In this document: in pieces, positions 9,030 to 19,481 of the stretch
Numbering within the stretch: the first letter of the stretch is position 1
How the letters are laid out: each line of letters opens with the position of its first letter
Assembly (NCBI GenBank): GCA_963210315.1
Contig: OY723307.1
Span: 496,001-560,000 of the forward strand
Length of the DNA: 64,000 bases
From: Rhynchopus euleeides
Lineage: Eukaryota > Euglenozoa > Diplonemea > Diplonemida > Diplonemidae
Direction: 5' to 3'
The notes under the pieces: generated by a model
What the model saw: only the letters and a program-made list of their open reading frames with translations
The model's database searches: none
What the model was told of the DNA's origin: nothing
Made by a program: the position numbers and the translations under genes

Positions 9030-11394
9030 CGGGCCCGTGGAAAAAAAGAAAAAACGCCGTGAAAAAAAGGGAACTTTTTTCACGGTGGAAAAAAACGCCG
9101 TAAAAATGTATGAAAACTTTTTAGGTGGGGCGCAACGCCGTGAAATATAGGAAACAATTACCGGTGGGTTTCCTGGCTTGTTGGAGCACTCATCAAAGCA
9201 GCATACGTCCTTATCTTGTCCGTCGGTGGACCACCAGGAGGGGGGGACCCGGTGTGAGGCACTTGGGTAGGCCAGGTAGGGGACCTGGGGGCTTGGGGCC
9301 TCAAAACCCCGTCACCCCGTCGGGCCCGTGGAAAAAAAGAAAAACGCCGTGAAAAAAAGGAAAAAAAATAGGCGGAAAAAACGCTGTGAAAAATTAGTCT
9401 GAGGGCCGGAGGCCCGAGGCCTTTTTTTCCTGCTCGAGGGTGCAGTTGAGGCCGACACGGGGTGCAGATGATGGTTTCTTGCCATCGCCCGGCACTTTCG
9501 AGCACAGCACGACAGGACTGTTCTGCCTCGGACTTGGTCAGACCAGCCAGAACCAGGTTCTGCTGGTTCACCCAAGAGGTGGCGGGAACGTCCCAGATTG
9601 GCACGGACACACCCAGACACGCCAGATCTGGGTGCGTGTGGGCTGAGACAGCAACTGTGGCTGTGTGTAGGTGTTGAACCTGCAGATGGCCCGAATCCAC
9701 CCATACACGGCACACGGGCCGGATATGGGTGTGGGTGGGTTGAGCCTGACAGTCTGGCTGGATGTGTGGGAGCGGTCGGATCTGGGTGTCTGTCACTGGT
9801 GTCAGACTGTGTCACGTCCCGAAGGGACGTGGGAACAGCCCACACTGGGCCACAGAATCAGCCACAGCCAGATCCAGGCTGTTTCTGTGGCTGACAGTGT
9901 GTGCTGGGCCGTACAGTGTTCAGCAGGTCCCGCACACAAGGCGAATTCGGCAGGCAAAAAGTGGGGTGTGAGATCACCACCCAGACTTCACCAGAACGGC
10001 CCGAGTCGCCACGCATTTGAATTTCCGGTCACATTTGGGGCAATCCTGTGAGTGGCTCGTCGATCACACCCCACGCGCCTGTCATGAAGCGTGTGGGAAG
10101 TTCTGCAAGGATCTGCACTGGCACAGTTTCCTGCGTTGTTGCACAACTCTCAAAAGGTTTTTTTTGGGGTGTATTTTTGAGGGGGTGCCTTCAATGTTTG
10201 AGGTGACCCAACTAGCCCAGGGTGCGATGCAGCAAACAGACGAGTCATGTCCCGTTGTTGGCTCTGCCCCCCAGACCCCCCGATCTGGCGTGTGCCCGTC
10301 TAGTAAACAAGTCCTTGCGCTTATATGGCTGTGGCATATCAGGGGGTATGCCTGGGGCACCTGAGGATGGCGCGAGCGAGAGAGGAACCCATTCGGTACA
10401 TGACTCCAGGGAATGGAGATGTGACAACGCAAGGAGGTGTCGTCACATGTCGCAACAGGCCGCAGCAAAGAAGGCTGCCAAGAAGCCGGCTGCTAAGGCA
10501 GCCAGCTCAATCCCCCTAGCAAAGAGGCGCCTTGTTGGAGACCCCCCGCAGCGCCGAGCGCCACGAACAGTGCGGTGGCAACCCTCCTCGACTTCCTGAT
10601 GCCACAGGCCTAGAAGTCATGTACAGTCCATTCCGCCAGCACAGCAACCAGCCTGGTGCCCAGTGCGTGGTTTGTTGATCAGAATTGTTGTTGTTCATGT
10701 TCTTTGTGCTCAGAGCCCGTAGAAGAAAATGAACAGAACCGCTGATCTTGCCCCAAGCAGCCTTGGAACAGATACAGGTCAGCGAGCAGTGCCAGTTTTG
10801 GCCTCAGACGGTCACTACTGAACATGCCAGTGTCTTCCATCTTCTGCTGACAGCATCCCTTCGGTCTGCCATGTTCGCAGCAGGCCCTCAGTGAGGGGCA
10901 TGCTGCGAACTTCTATAAACATTGGACACAGCGAAGTGCTCTTGGAGTACCTCCAATGGGTCAATATCTGCGCTTCCACAGAGTCCCGCAACTTCACCCG
11001 ATCATACCCCCCTTGTGCCAGGTTGTGTTGAAGGAGTGGAGCCACATTCAGGCAGCCATGGGTCACGGCGACTCTGTGTCGTTGGCCTCCTATCTGGAGG
11101 CGCCAGCATCTGGGATACAACGACTGCACAGTGCGCCCTAAAATGCATAAGAGTGGTTGCAGGTGTGAATGGTTCCAGGTGTGACGCAACAGGGTGGTTC
11201 CGTGTGGTGAGTGCAACCCCCCGACGGACAAGATAAGGACGTATGCTGCTTTGATGAGTGCTCCAACAAGCCAGGAAACCCAACGGTAATTGTTTCCTAT
11301 ATTTCACGGCGTTGCGCCCCACCTAAAAAGTTTTCATACATTTTCACGGCGTGAATTTTTTTCCCTTTTTTTTCACGGCGTTTTTTCCTGCCCG
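9030..11394. mobile_element. 2.4-kb element with about 175-195-bp terminal inverted repeats
   Basis: The left arm (9030-9226) and right arm (11221-11394) are near-identical inverted copies. Both contain GGTGGGGCGCAACGCCGTGA and end internally at CCGTCGG. The outer part of each arm repeats the motif ACGCCGTGAAAA, and a third partial copy of that outer part lies at 9312-9395. Short peptides that appear twice, once per arm, are a result of the inversion. The interior (9227-11220) has no recognisable transposase; one short Lys/Ala-rich frame lies at 10447-10599. I could not define a target-site duplication, so the outer limits are approximate. It is probably a non-autonomous DNA transposon. Confidence 0.7.
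10447..10599 (+). CDS. Small Lys/Ala-rich hypothetical frame inside the inverted-repeat element
   Basis: Fifty codons from ATG to TGA. The N-terminus is a Lys/Ala run (AAAKKAAKKPAAKAA), similar in composition to the start of the gene at the right edge of the window (63860). A +2 frame over the last third reads a short hydrophobic stretch (VATLLDFLM), so a longer ancestral gene may be frameshifted here. No domain is recognised. It may be a remnant of an element-encoded gene or may not be coding. Confidence 0.25.
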   Translation: MSQQAAAKKAAKKPAAKAASSIPLAKRRLVGDPPQRRAPRTVRWQPSSTS

Positions 11395-12626
11395 AAAAAC
11401 CACATCCCGTCGTCAAGACCGTTCCACAAGTATGTGCAGTGATTTCACAAAAAAAACACACACACACGCCCCGCCGAGTGCTTTGGGGTGGGGTGGGACA
11501 GAGCCCCGCCCCTTCTCTTCTTCTTCTGCAACAGGTTGGGACGGAGCAAACCCACCCCTCCCCCACCCCCCATCGCAGGGATGAGCCAGGCTGGGAGAGA
11601 GCATAGCAGGGAGGGGGGTGGGGTTGGGGGAAGGAAAAGCTTAATTTCTTTATCTTTATAACAACGGTACAAAGGAAAAGCGCAAACATTACGGGGAGAG
11701 GGGGGGGGGCGGAAGGAACCTCGCTCTTGCGTTGCACGCGGGGTCATGGCGCTGACCCCCCCCCCTTTTTGGGTGGGGGCCCTCGGCCCTTTGTGGTGCC
11801 ACTGTTGTGTGTGTCACAACCGTACCCACATTGCCCCCCGGCTTTAGACAAAGAGAACTTGCTAGCCCCCTCCTTCCACCTTCCCCTGCATTTCCTCACG
11901 GCTAAGCAAAAGCAGTCCCTCCACCCCCCAAGTCAGATACCACCTGGGGATCTGAACGACTTGAACCGATTGTTGACATGCCTCTTCCAGTCCCTCCAGA
12001 GAGAGACAGGGGGGCTGGTTTGGAATATTTTTGAAGAAGTCGAGGGCAGGTGCCCTGGTGGGCTGAGGGGGGTGTGGGTGTGGGTGGGGTGGGGTGGGGT
12101 GGGGATTTGAATCTAAAGCATAAAAGAGTCCGGGTTTTGTTTGTGCGCACGAGCGGCAGTGTGTTGTGGCCCCTGTGAAGGGCGTTGCTGTGATAAAAGT
12201 GGTTTTGTGTTGCTCACTCAAAACACACTGCGCGCGGGTACGCTCCCACTGACTCTTTCGCTGTGACAAGCAAGCTTGTTTGGGCAAAAAAAACGACAAG
12301 CCAATTTTTTTCCATTCTTTTCCGACGCATAAAACACATCAATTTCAAAGGGCACAGAAATGTGTCTGGAGCAGGGGGGGGGGGGGGCGGGAAGAAGGGG
12401 GGAGGCGCACTCTCTAAAGCGAAGCCCTTCCCCCTCACCCAACCCCAACCCCCCACCCCCTCCCTCACCAACACCCTGTTGCAAGAAGTGTGCAACTGAG
12501 GTCTCGCATTCACTGAGGACCCAAGCCTGAGCAGCTTTGCTGGCAGTCTCTCTTATCGACAATGCATCGCAGCAGGCAGGTGTGGGGAGGGCAGCGGGAT
12601 GTTCACTTGCAATGCAGTGCATAATC
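11395..12626. other. Intergenic, downstream of the Aurora-like kinase gene
   Basis: Homopolymer-rich spacer with G/C runs near 11700, 11755, 12380 and 12395 and GGGGT repeats near 12070-12110. No coding frame was recognised. The part nearest 12626 should contain the 3' UTR of the kinase gene. Confidence 0.5.
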
Positions 12627-13758
12627 TCAGTGCTGCATCCTGTTGTAGTAATACGTCTGCAGCCACGGGTGCTTCAAAGCCTGTAACATTTTTTGGTGTG
12701 GGGTGTGTGTTGCGCCGAGAAAAGCGGAGTGGGTGGGGGGTGGGGGGAGTGCGGGTATTTCCATCCTAGCGCAGCCCTCCCACAACACACCGACGCCCAT
12801 CCCCACCCCCCCCCCCCCCACCGCCATCCTGGCATACCGCTGAAAGGCTGATACGGCGGGCCGGGTCCTTCTCCATAAGCCTGCACATCAGGTCCTTCGC
12901 AGAGTCATCCACCTTGCAGTCCGAGGGGAACCGGAGGGTCGACTTCTGGATCTTCTTGAAGAGGTCCGCCTTCTGGGCGCCCTTCTCGCTGACAAAGGGG
13001 GGACGCCCGAAGCACATCTCATAGGTGAACACCCCGACGGTCCACGTGTCCAGCTCCTTGCCGTAGGCGCGCTGCCCGCAGAGCTCCGGTGCAAAATAGT
13101 CATAGGTGCCGCAGATCGTCTTCCGGGGGCGCTGCATCCGGAGACAGCACGACCACCCGAAATCGCCCAGCTTGAGGTCGCCATTCTGATCGAGGAATGT
13201 GTTCTCCGGTTTGATGTCGCGGTGCAGGATGGGAGGGTTCTGCGAGTGGAGATACAAGACAGCCTCGGCAAGCTGGGCAGAATATTTCGCAGCAAGCTCC
13301 TGCGGAAACCCACGGTTTCTATGCGCCGCCATCTGCTGATGGATGGTGCCGCCGTTGCACCACTCCATGATGATGCATGCGTGGGTCTGGTCGCTGAACC
13401 ACGTCACGAGCCGTACAATATGCCTGTGCCGGAGCGCGCGGTGGATGGTCAGCTCCCGCTCCAGCTGCTTCGGCGACAGCTTATCCAGGCGCATCACCTT
13501 CATGGCATACACAAGCCCCGTCCCGCGAACCCTCGCGGGGTGGACACGCCCGAAGTTCCCCTCCCCCATCTGGGGCCCCACCTCGAAGTCCTCATACCGC
13601 CACTCCTTCTTCCGCGTCAAGGGGGGCTGCAGCGCAGACCCCGTCTCCAGGCCGTTCTCCTTCCCCACCGTCGCGAGCGGGCCTGCCTTGGTGCGCGACT
13701 TCTTCGGAACAGGGGACGACATCTGCATATCCGCCATGCGGTTGGTGATGTCCTCCAT
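12627..13758 (-). CDS. Aurora-type serine/threonine protein kinase, two exons
   Basis: Exon 1 is 13758-12838 and exon 2 is 12680-12627. Spliced length is 324 aa, normal for Aurora kinases, which act on spindle, centromere and cytokinesis targets. A short N-terminal tail is followed by the kinase domain: glycine loop GEGNFGRV (65-72), VAIK-type Lys87, HRDIKPEN (179-186, catalytic Asp181), DFG (199-201), activation segment RKTICGTYDYFAPE with Thr214 in the Aurora T-loop position, and APE (223-225). Exon 2 completes subdomain XI with the HPWL motif (LKHPWLQTYYYNRMQH). ATG 13758 is chosen over an upstream in-frame ATG at 14076 because the extra 106 residues look like untranslated leader. Unspliced reading adds a meaningless poly-Gly tail. 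Aurora is the best match; PLK-type kinases are less likely. Confidence 0.9.
12681..12837 (-). other. Spliceosomal GT-AG intron (157 bp) in the Aurora-like kinase gene
   Basis: On the minus strand the donor is GCG|GTATGCC and the acceptor is ATGTTACAG|GCTTTG. Removing it restores phase 0 and joins RISLSA to ALKHPWL, exactly across kinase subdomain XI. The intron holds a long G-run and purine tracts. It is the only convincing cis-intron I found in the window. Confidence 0.85.
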
Positions 13759-14462
13759 AGCAATATGTCCTGCGGTTCCCCTGTGCTGCCGGGGTGGGCG
13801 TGGTGGTGGTGTGGCTGCGGCATGCACAGGCAAGAGTGTGCGGAGGCAAAGGGATGCAGGGGTGTGGGTGTGTGGGGAGGGGGTGTGTGTGGTTGTCGTT
13901 GAGCAGCGCTTCGGGCACAGCCAGGCTCGTGCTGTCCCCCTCATCAGCCGCGCGGCGCGGTGCGGCTGCTGTGTGTGGCCCCGGCAGGCGAACCGACAAG
14001 CATGCGGGCCTGGGCCCTCCTCCATCGCATGTGCTGAGTGCCCTTCAGGAAAGCACGTGTCTGCACTCGACGTCACAGGGCTTGTCGGTTGCGCCTAGGG
14101 GCAGCGCACAGCAGCGCACCTCGCAGGTGGCGAGAGGGGGGCGGCACGGTGCAGTGGCCGTGCATCGGAGGCGGCGAAGCACGTGCGGCGCACATCAGAC
14201 CGCCTCGCAAGGGAGGGGCGGCTGCACGCACCGCAGGCGTGCGGCACAATGGAACAGTTCCTGTGCAGGCACTCGGCAGGGAGTGGCAATGGCTGTACCG
14301 GGCACAACGCAACAAGGGCAAGCAGCGTGCGTGCATGTTGTGTGGGTCCGGTGCGTTCAGCACAGAGAAGCTAAAAGCGAAAAGAATGCACAAAGAAGAG
14401 GGTTATATTACTCCACTCGCATCGACACAGACATGCGGTTCTCTCCTCAAGTCATGGCGGGC
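13759..14462. other. Intergenic spacer between GILT and Aurora-like genes; no clear SECIS
   Basis: This 704-bp segment should hold the GILT 3' UTR and the kinase 5' leader. Because the GILT gene looks like a selenoprotein, I searched it by eye for a SECIS. ATGAC lies 7 nt after the GILT stop and is followed at the right distance by AA, but no paired arm ending in GA was found. A stem with flanking ATGA and GA exists at about 13908-13950, but it lacks the apical AA. Neither is convincing. Confidence 0.5.
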
Positions 14463-15098
14463 TTAGTTGGGGTACGAGCGTGTCACGTTCGCCTCAGGCA
14501 CAACGTTCGCCCTGGAGCAGCAGGCGGGCTTCGTCCCCGTCCACAGGTTGCACACCGTGGAGGTGATCTTCGAAGAGCTGCTCACGGCCTTGCCGTTGCA
14601 CGTGATGTACGGCGTGTAGGGGATGTTGGCGGCGTTTGTCTTCGCCCCCTCGATGTTGATGAGCTGGGTGCCGAGCCCGTTCGACAGGCACGAGTTGATG
14701 GAAGACCAGTCCAGGCCCAGCTTGTCAGCGCACTTCTCCATCTCGGACAGCGACTCGCTCGACCCGTCGGCCTCCACGCACTGCATGAAGGGCATGTACT
14801 TCGCAGGGTTGTTGCTGGTCATGTTCTTCACACACGCCTCGGCCATGTTGGCCGTGCACTCCGTCGTGCCGTGCTGGCACACGATCTTCCCGCTCACGTT
14901 ACGCGCGTTGCCGTACGGCACAAAGTCGAAGTCCATGATGGTGAGGATCCCGTCCTGCTGGACGACTTGGGTGAGGGAGTCAATCTCCTCCCTGCACCCG
15001 GGTCACAGAGCCTCGCTGTACACCGACACCTGCGCCTTCTGCTGCGCAGACACGCACGCGAACGCGAACACCGCGAGGAACGCAACCTGGGAACGCAT
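14463..15098 (-). CDS. GILT-family thiol reductase, candidate selenoprotein (UPGC active site)
   Basis: GILT enzymes reduce disulfides in acidic endosomes or lysosomes through a CxxC site. ATG at 15098 opens a signal peptide (MRSQVAFLAVFAFACVSA), then VSVYSEAL. Codon 32 is TGA, followed by P-G-C. The frame stays open to TAA at 14463-14465 (211 residues, normal for the family). The family signature CQHG-x2-EC-x2-N-x4-C is perfect (residues 74-89), preceded by FVPYGNA. TGA replaces precisely the first active-site Cys of the usual SLCPGC context, so selenocysteine is the simplest reading (UxxC redox pair). The alternative is a TGC/TGT to TGA nonsense mutation. Ordinary annotation would start at Met55 (14936) and lose both signal peptide and active site. 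I saw no convincing SECIS. Family assignment is near certain; Sec decoding is an inference. Confidence 0.85.
15003..15005 (-). other. In-frame TGA, candidate selenocysteine codon
   Basis: Codon 32 of the GILT frame, in the context GCT CTG TGA CCC GGG TGC on the minus strand. Coding character is continuous on both sides, and the resolving Cys35 is conserved three codons downstream. Confidence 0.75.
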
Positions 15099-15787
15099 CT
15101 TGCTCGGACTGAGGTTTGTGTGGTGGTCTGAAGGGTGTATGCATCGATAAGGGCTGGTGTCGCAAAAGGTTGTAACACACAGGCTGTACTGTAGTACACA
15201 AGATAGGAGTTCCGACACCAGCAGCGAGGGGGTGTGGACATCTGACCTGCCACCTGCCGCTGTACTCTGCTACCGGTGCTGGGAAGCATCGGCGCATCCT
15301 AATCGAAGAAAGTACACACTGCACACGCATGCGACAGGAGCGCAGGCAGTGCGGAATGCATACAATATACTTGCATCGTCACAACAAAGCGCCTGTGAGA
15401 AGGTAGGCATGGCGTCGATGGACACTTGAAATGGATCATTTTGGGAAGAGGGCTTCCCAAGACAAGAGACGCTGCAAATACAAAACCGACAAGCTGTGAA
15501 GATTCGGGCGGGCAACCCCACCAACTGACTGAATCCTGCGGCCGCGTGTCTGAACAACCGCAGGGGCCACAAGGAACCACCATCACAACGATACCCATGC
15601 CCTTGCAAGGTGAGCTGAATGGCACATCCACACACCATCAAAGCAAGGTGGCGGGTGGGCGAGAGCTCGAGACCGTTGGAAACACCAGGGAATCATCCCC
15701 CCACCCGAAGCGGATATGAGCCCACCCAGCGCGCGCGGAAGCACGCCCCTCTGCTCCTGGCTGCAGGCGGAGCAACACCGGACACAA
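15099..15787. other. Intergenic, no gene seen
   Basis: Spacer between the acyltransferase-like gene and the GILT start. On the minus strand a CCTCAG lies 15 nt before the GILT ATG and could serve as a trans- or cis-splice acceptor. No other feature was recognised. Confidence 0.5.
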
Positions 15788-18700
15788 TCAAGGACTCACC
15801 ACATCGCTGTCGCTATCACTATCCCCAGGCGCAACCGCCATGACAGGCAGCAGATCCCGCAGGGTCCGCAGCGCAGACCGGAAGTGCACCATAAATGGCT
15901 TCAGCATCGCGGAGGGCGCCAGGACACACAGCCGCACCCCCTCCGGGGTCAGCGCAAACGATGCCGTCGCGAGGCACTCCGCAGGGGGGGGTGCGACGTG
16001 CAGTATGGAGGAGACGTGGGCGGCACAGGCACCTTGCACGAGGCCGGTCGTCAGCGCGATGCGCCTCCCGCCCGCCCAGCGGCTGCCGCCGCACCGCACC
16101 TCCGCAACAGCCTGCGCCACGTCGCGCGCCACATCAGGATCCTCAACGAACTCGGCGGGCTCCCCCGCCCACCCGTGGATCAGGGTGAGCAGCCGCCGCG
16201 ACAGGTCACGCTGCACCGCACGCTTCGCAGGGTACCCCGCACCCGACCCGTAGATGTCGCGGAACAGCCTCAGGAGGTGCTCCGTGGTGAAGTTGGGTAT
16301 CACGGAGTGCGGCGCGCGCTCCCCAGACCAGGGGAGGGACGCGCGGTGCACCGCATCCAGCGCGCAGCCCTGCTCGACGGTGAAGGAGGCGTGGCTCAGC
16401 GCCGCCGTGACAAACACGGCGTGCAGCAGCGGGGTGCCCAGCCCACGCCTCGCCAGCCCCCGGGGGTCCACCTCGCGGAAGACGCAGGACGCCCCCACCA
16501 CATCCCCCTCGTCGCACCACGCCACGGGGCCTCCCCCGCTGCTGCCGGGGCGCCACCCGGCACCCACCTTCTCCGAAGCCGCCACACCGCACCCCTCACC
16601 ACCACCCACTGCGGGGAGGCGCCTCAGGCCCCTTGTGGAAGCGCTGCCGCCACCACCGCTGCCGCCTCGCCGCGGGTTGAACACCGAGCTGTCCCGGTTG
16701 GGCGCCACCCGCTTCTCCGCGCAGCCCCTGCGGTAGTCATCGAGGGAAGAGAGCCGCCTCCGAGTCGGGGGCGGCACCTCGCCTTCTCCACCCACCCCTT
16801 CCCCTTCCCCTCCCCCCTGCTGCTGCACCGCACCCCCTGCCCTCGGCGGAGGCGGTGGTGGGGGGTGTCCCGACAGCCGGCGGCACGCCCCCACCCTCAC
16901 CCCCCCCGCCGCCGCCGCCGCCGCATCCCGCGACAGCCGGAACAGCTCATCCCTGAGGTAGAGGACGCGCGACTCCGCCGCGCTGGGCAGGCTCTGTCTC
17001 TGCGTAGGCCCCACCGCCGATGCGTAGAGCCTCCGGACCAACCCGGGCCCGCCGGGGGGGCTCCCGCTACCAGCCACCCCCGCCCCCGCCCCGCACACAG
17101 CGGGTGGGAGGAGTGTGGCGGCGGCTGCGGGGGTGTGCCGCGCGTGGCTGGGGTGGTGGCTCGGGTCGTACCCCAGCACCCCCCTGCTCCCGCGGAGGAG
17201 CTCAGTGTGGGGCTCCCAGAACTTCCGGGTGAAGTGTGAGAATGGCTTGCTGGCCTCCTCCGCGAGCCCCCCCCGCTCCCGCGACTGGGGGGTGTCCGGG
17301 GGAGGGGAGTCGTCGGGTTCTCCGAAGAAGCTGCTCTCTCGCTGCGGCTTCTGCGGCTTCAGCTTTGCCGGGATAAAGGTGATGAACCCCGAGTCTCCTT
17401 CGTTCGAAACATCCAGGGGGATGTTTGGGTTGTGGACATACGGGCTCTCCGCATCAAACGGGTTTGGCGTAACGCAGACATACGGATAGAGGCTCATAAA
17501 ATTAGGGTGTATCGCGGCCTTCTCACTGGAGACCCTCTGGGCGGCACTCGGGGGCTGTGAAGCGCCGCCTCCTTCTTCATCACCTCCCCCAGCTCCCGCT
17601 GCAGCGTCCTCTTCCTCGCGGAGGAGTTTCAGCAAGGCGTGTTCTGCTTTGCGCATCGCAAGGGAGCTCCGCCTTCTGGGGGGAGGGGTGTCCGATTTCG
17701 CAGGCTCGTAGAGCAGCGCTGCCAGGGCCTCCCCAGGAGATGTCTTGTTGTTGTTGCGGGAGAGCCGTCCCGACCCCTGCTCCGCCTGGAGCTCCTTCAG
17801 GGTGACGCACCGCCACTCCGCCTCCGCGATGAACTCGAGCCGGCTGAAGTAGCCCCACAGCTGGTTCCGCAGGGGGTACGTCATCTCCTTTGCGGCAGCG
17901 GCTGCTCGCAGAGAGCCTGCGAGGGACGCGATCTGATGCTCCGTCGCGATGCAGGCGTCCCCCAGGAGAGCAGATCGGAGGTTGGCGAAGGCGACGAGAT
18001 GGACACCCTTTCCGTGCCAGAGGTCTGCACACCGGTGGAACCGCCCGTCAGGGCCTCCGCGGCTGAGCACCATCTCGGCAATCTCGCCGTCACCCTCGGG
18101 GGATTCGTCCGACAGGCTGAGGCAGAACAGCGCCGTGTTGATGCTTGTGTGGATGTAGTCGTCCCCTGCGGGGCGCAGCGTCTCCCGGATGGCGAAGGAG
18201 GGGGAAGTGGAGGGGGTGGAGGGCTCCTCCCCGAGAGCCACAACCTCATGGACATGCCCATCCCCGTTGGTCAGCCGCACCGCATCGGCGACGGCATTGC
18301 GGTTTCCCCTGCTGAGGCTGCAGTAGGGCAGCGGGTTCTGCGTCAGCCCGTGCTTTCCCGCACCCCCCCCGGATGGGGGTGACCCGGATGGCTCGGCTCC
18401 CACCCCCATGCTGGAGGCGTAGAGGATCTTCCCGTTGGAGTTGAAGAGGGGGTCCGTCGCCTCGCCGCGGAGTATCGCCTCCAGCTGCCGCTCGAGGGTG
18501 TAGGGCGGGATGGGTGCGTTGAGGGCCGGGTCGACCACCTCTGTGACAAACAGATTCCCGCGGTACATCACGACGATGTGGGGCGGGGTGCCGGGGGGGA
18601 GGGACCACCGCAAGATATGGTCCCCTCCGGGGGCGGGGTGGCGGACGCGCGTGAAGAGGTGGCTGTCAGGGTCATCTCTGTAGAGCAGCACCATCTCTGC

Positions 18701-19162
18701 GGCAAGGAGAGCGGTGTACTGCACGAAGCTCAGCGGCGCGTGGGACTGCTGCATCGCACAGCACACCCCGGTCCCCGGGAGGGGCTCGCGGCACAGGAGA
18801 GGCTCGCGGTTCGCCGCAGTCATCCGAGCGTCCACCTCCCAGTGGAGCCTATCCCCACGCCCCATCGATACCTTGCCGAAACGCTCCCTCCCACGCCGCA
18901 GCGCAGCGTCGCTGGGGTGCAGGAGCCGCTCCAGAAAGGTCGCCGGTGTCTCAGGAGGTGCAGCAGTGGTGGTGGTGGCGGCAGCCGCAGCGGCTGCATT
19001 GGCGGCATCCCGCTGCCGGGCGGTGCGGTTCCAACTCGCCACCCTCCCCTTGTGCTCCCGGTAGCGCCGCTTCAGGAGGAGAAGCTCGTGCTTCTCTGCG
19101 GAGGAGGTGGCGGTGGCGGCGTTGGCACTGCCTGTGTCACCCTGCAGTGGCACGCCCTGCAT
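15788..19162 (-). CDS. Diverged choline/carnitine O-acyltransferase-like protein
   Basis: A 1124-aa frame from ATG 19162. Segments align in order with the choline/carnitine acyltransferase fold. HIVVMYRGNLF plus LERQLEAIL matches the acyl-CoA side strand. A stretch ending in ATEHQ (His codon 17938-17936, about residue 409) sits where the catalytic His of the family lies. HRASLPWSGERAPHS fits the degenerate carnitine-site strand, and the C-terminal LHVAPPPAECLATASFAL region resembles the family's last strands. Between the halves lie about 350 residues of Pro/Ser/Gly-rich low complexity, which the family normally lacks. Many substrate-site residues differ, so activity is uncertain. A longer reading to 19285 enters palindromic repeat DNA, so the true 5' end may be missing or disrupted. 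GTGAGT at 15799-15794, four codons before the stop, might be a donor to a lost last exon. Confidence 0.55.
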   Translation of the reverse strand: MQGVPLQGDTGSANAATATSSAEKHELLLLKRRYREHKGRVASWNRTARQRDAANAAAAAAATTTTAAPPETPATFLERLLHPSDAALRRGRERFGKVSMGRGDRLHWEVDARMTAANREPLLCREPLPGTGVCCAMQQSHAPLSFVQYTALLAAEMVLLYRDDPDSHLFTRVRHPAPGGDHILRWSLPPGTPPHIVVMYRGNLFVTEVVDPALNAPIPPYTLERQLEAILRGEATDPLFNSNGKILYASSMGVGAEPSGSPPSGGGAGKHGLTQNPLPYCSLSRGNRNAVADAVRLTNGDGHVHEVVALGEEPSTPSTSPSFAIRETLRPAGDDYIHTSINTALFCLSLSDESPEGDGEIAEMVLSRGGPDGRFHRCADLWHGKGVHLVAFANLRSALLGDACIATEHQIASLAGSLRAAAAAKEMTYPLRNQLWGYFSRLEFIAEAEWRCVTLKELQAEQGSGRLSRNNNKTSPGEALAALLYEPAKSDTPPPRRRSSLAMRKAEHALLKLLREEEDAAAGAGGGDEEGGGASQPPSAAQRVSSEKAAIHPNFMSLYPYVCVTPNPFDAESPYVHNPNIPLDVSNEGDSGFITFIPAKLKPQKPQRESSFFGEPDDSPPPDTPQSRERGGLAEEASKPFSHFTRKFWEPHTELLRGSRGVLGYDPSHHPSHARHTPAAAATLLPPAVCGAGAGVAGSGSPPGGPGLVRRLYASAVGPTQRQSLPSAAESRVLYLRDELFRLSRDAAAAAAGGVRVGACRRLSGHPPPPPPPRAGGAVQQQGGGEGEGVGGEGEVPPPTRRRLSSLDDYRRGCAEKRVAPNRDSSVFNPRRGGSGGGGSASTRGLRRLPAVGGGEGCGVAASEKVGAGWRPGSSGGGPVAWCDEGDVVGASCVFREVDPRGLARRGLGTPLLHAVFVTAALSHASFTVEQGCALDAVHRASLPWSGERAPHSVIPNFTTEHLLRLFRDIYGSGAGYPAKRAVQRDLSRRLLTLIHGWAGEPAEFVEDPDVARDVAQAVAEVRCGGSRWAGGRRIALTTGLVQGACAAHVSSILHVAPPPAECLATASFALTPEGVRLCVLAPSAMLKPFMVHFRSALRTLRDLLPVMAVAPGDSDSDSDVVSP

Positions 19163-19481
19163 GTGGGGGCGGCTCCCATCGAGAGGAGCCTCCGGAGCAG
19201 CAGCTGGAGGAGGGGCGGTGGGGGTGGCGGCGGCGCCACGGTGGGATCTTGTAAATTTTACATGTATAACTACAAGTATATACATGTATTATACATGTAT
19301 AATACTTGCATGTCAACTATTATACATGTATAATACATGTATATGCCTGAAATATACATGTAAAATACATGTATATCAAGTAAAAATACAAGTATAATAC
19401 TTGCATGTCAACTATTATACTTGTATTTTTACTTGATATACATGTATTTTACATGTATATTTCAGGCATATACATGTATTA

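Noticed and set aside
9125-11322. Repeated peptide at about 9125 and 11322
   Set aside because: Produced by the two inverted arms of one element, not by paralogous genes.
13908-13950. Stem with flanking ATGA and GA as a SECIS for the GILT gene
   Set aside because: No AA in the apical loop, mismatch in the helix, and about 520 nt past the stop near the next gene; too weak to call.
14430-14457. ATGAC plus AA just after the GILT stop as a SECIS
   Set aside because: The 5' half fits, but no pairing arm with the 3' GA lies within a normal loop length.
19163-19285. N-terminal extension of the acyltransferase-like protein to 19285
   Set aside because: It translates the outer arm of the palindrome and has no family similarity.
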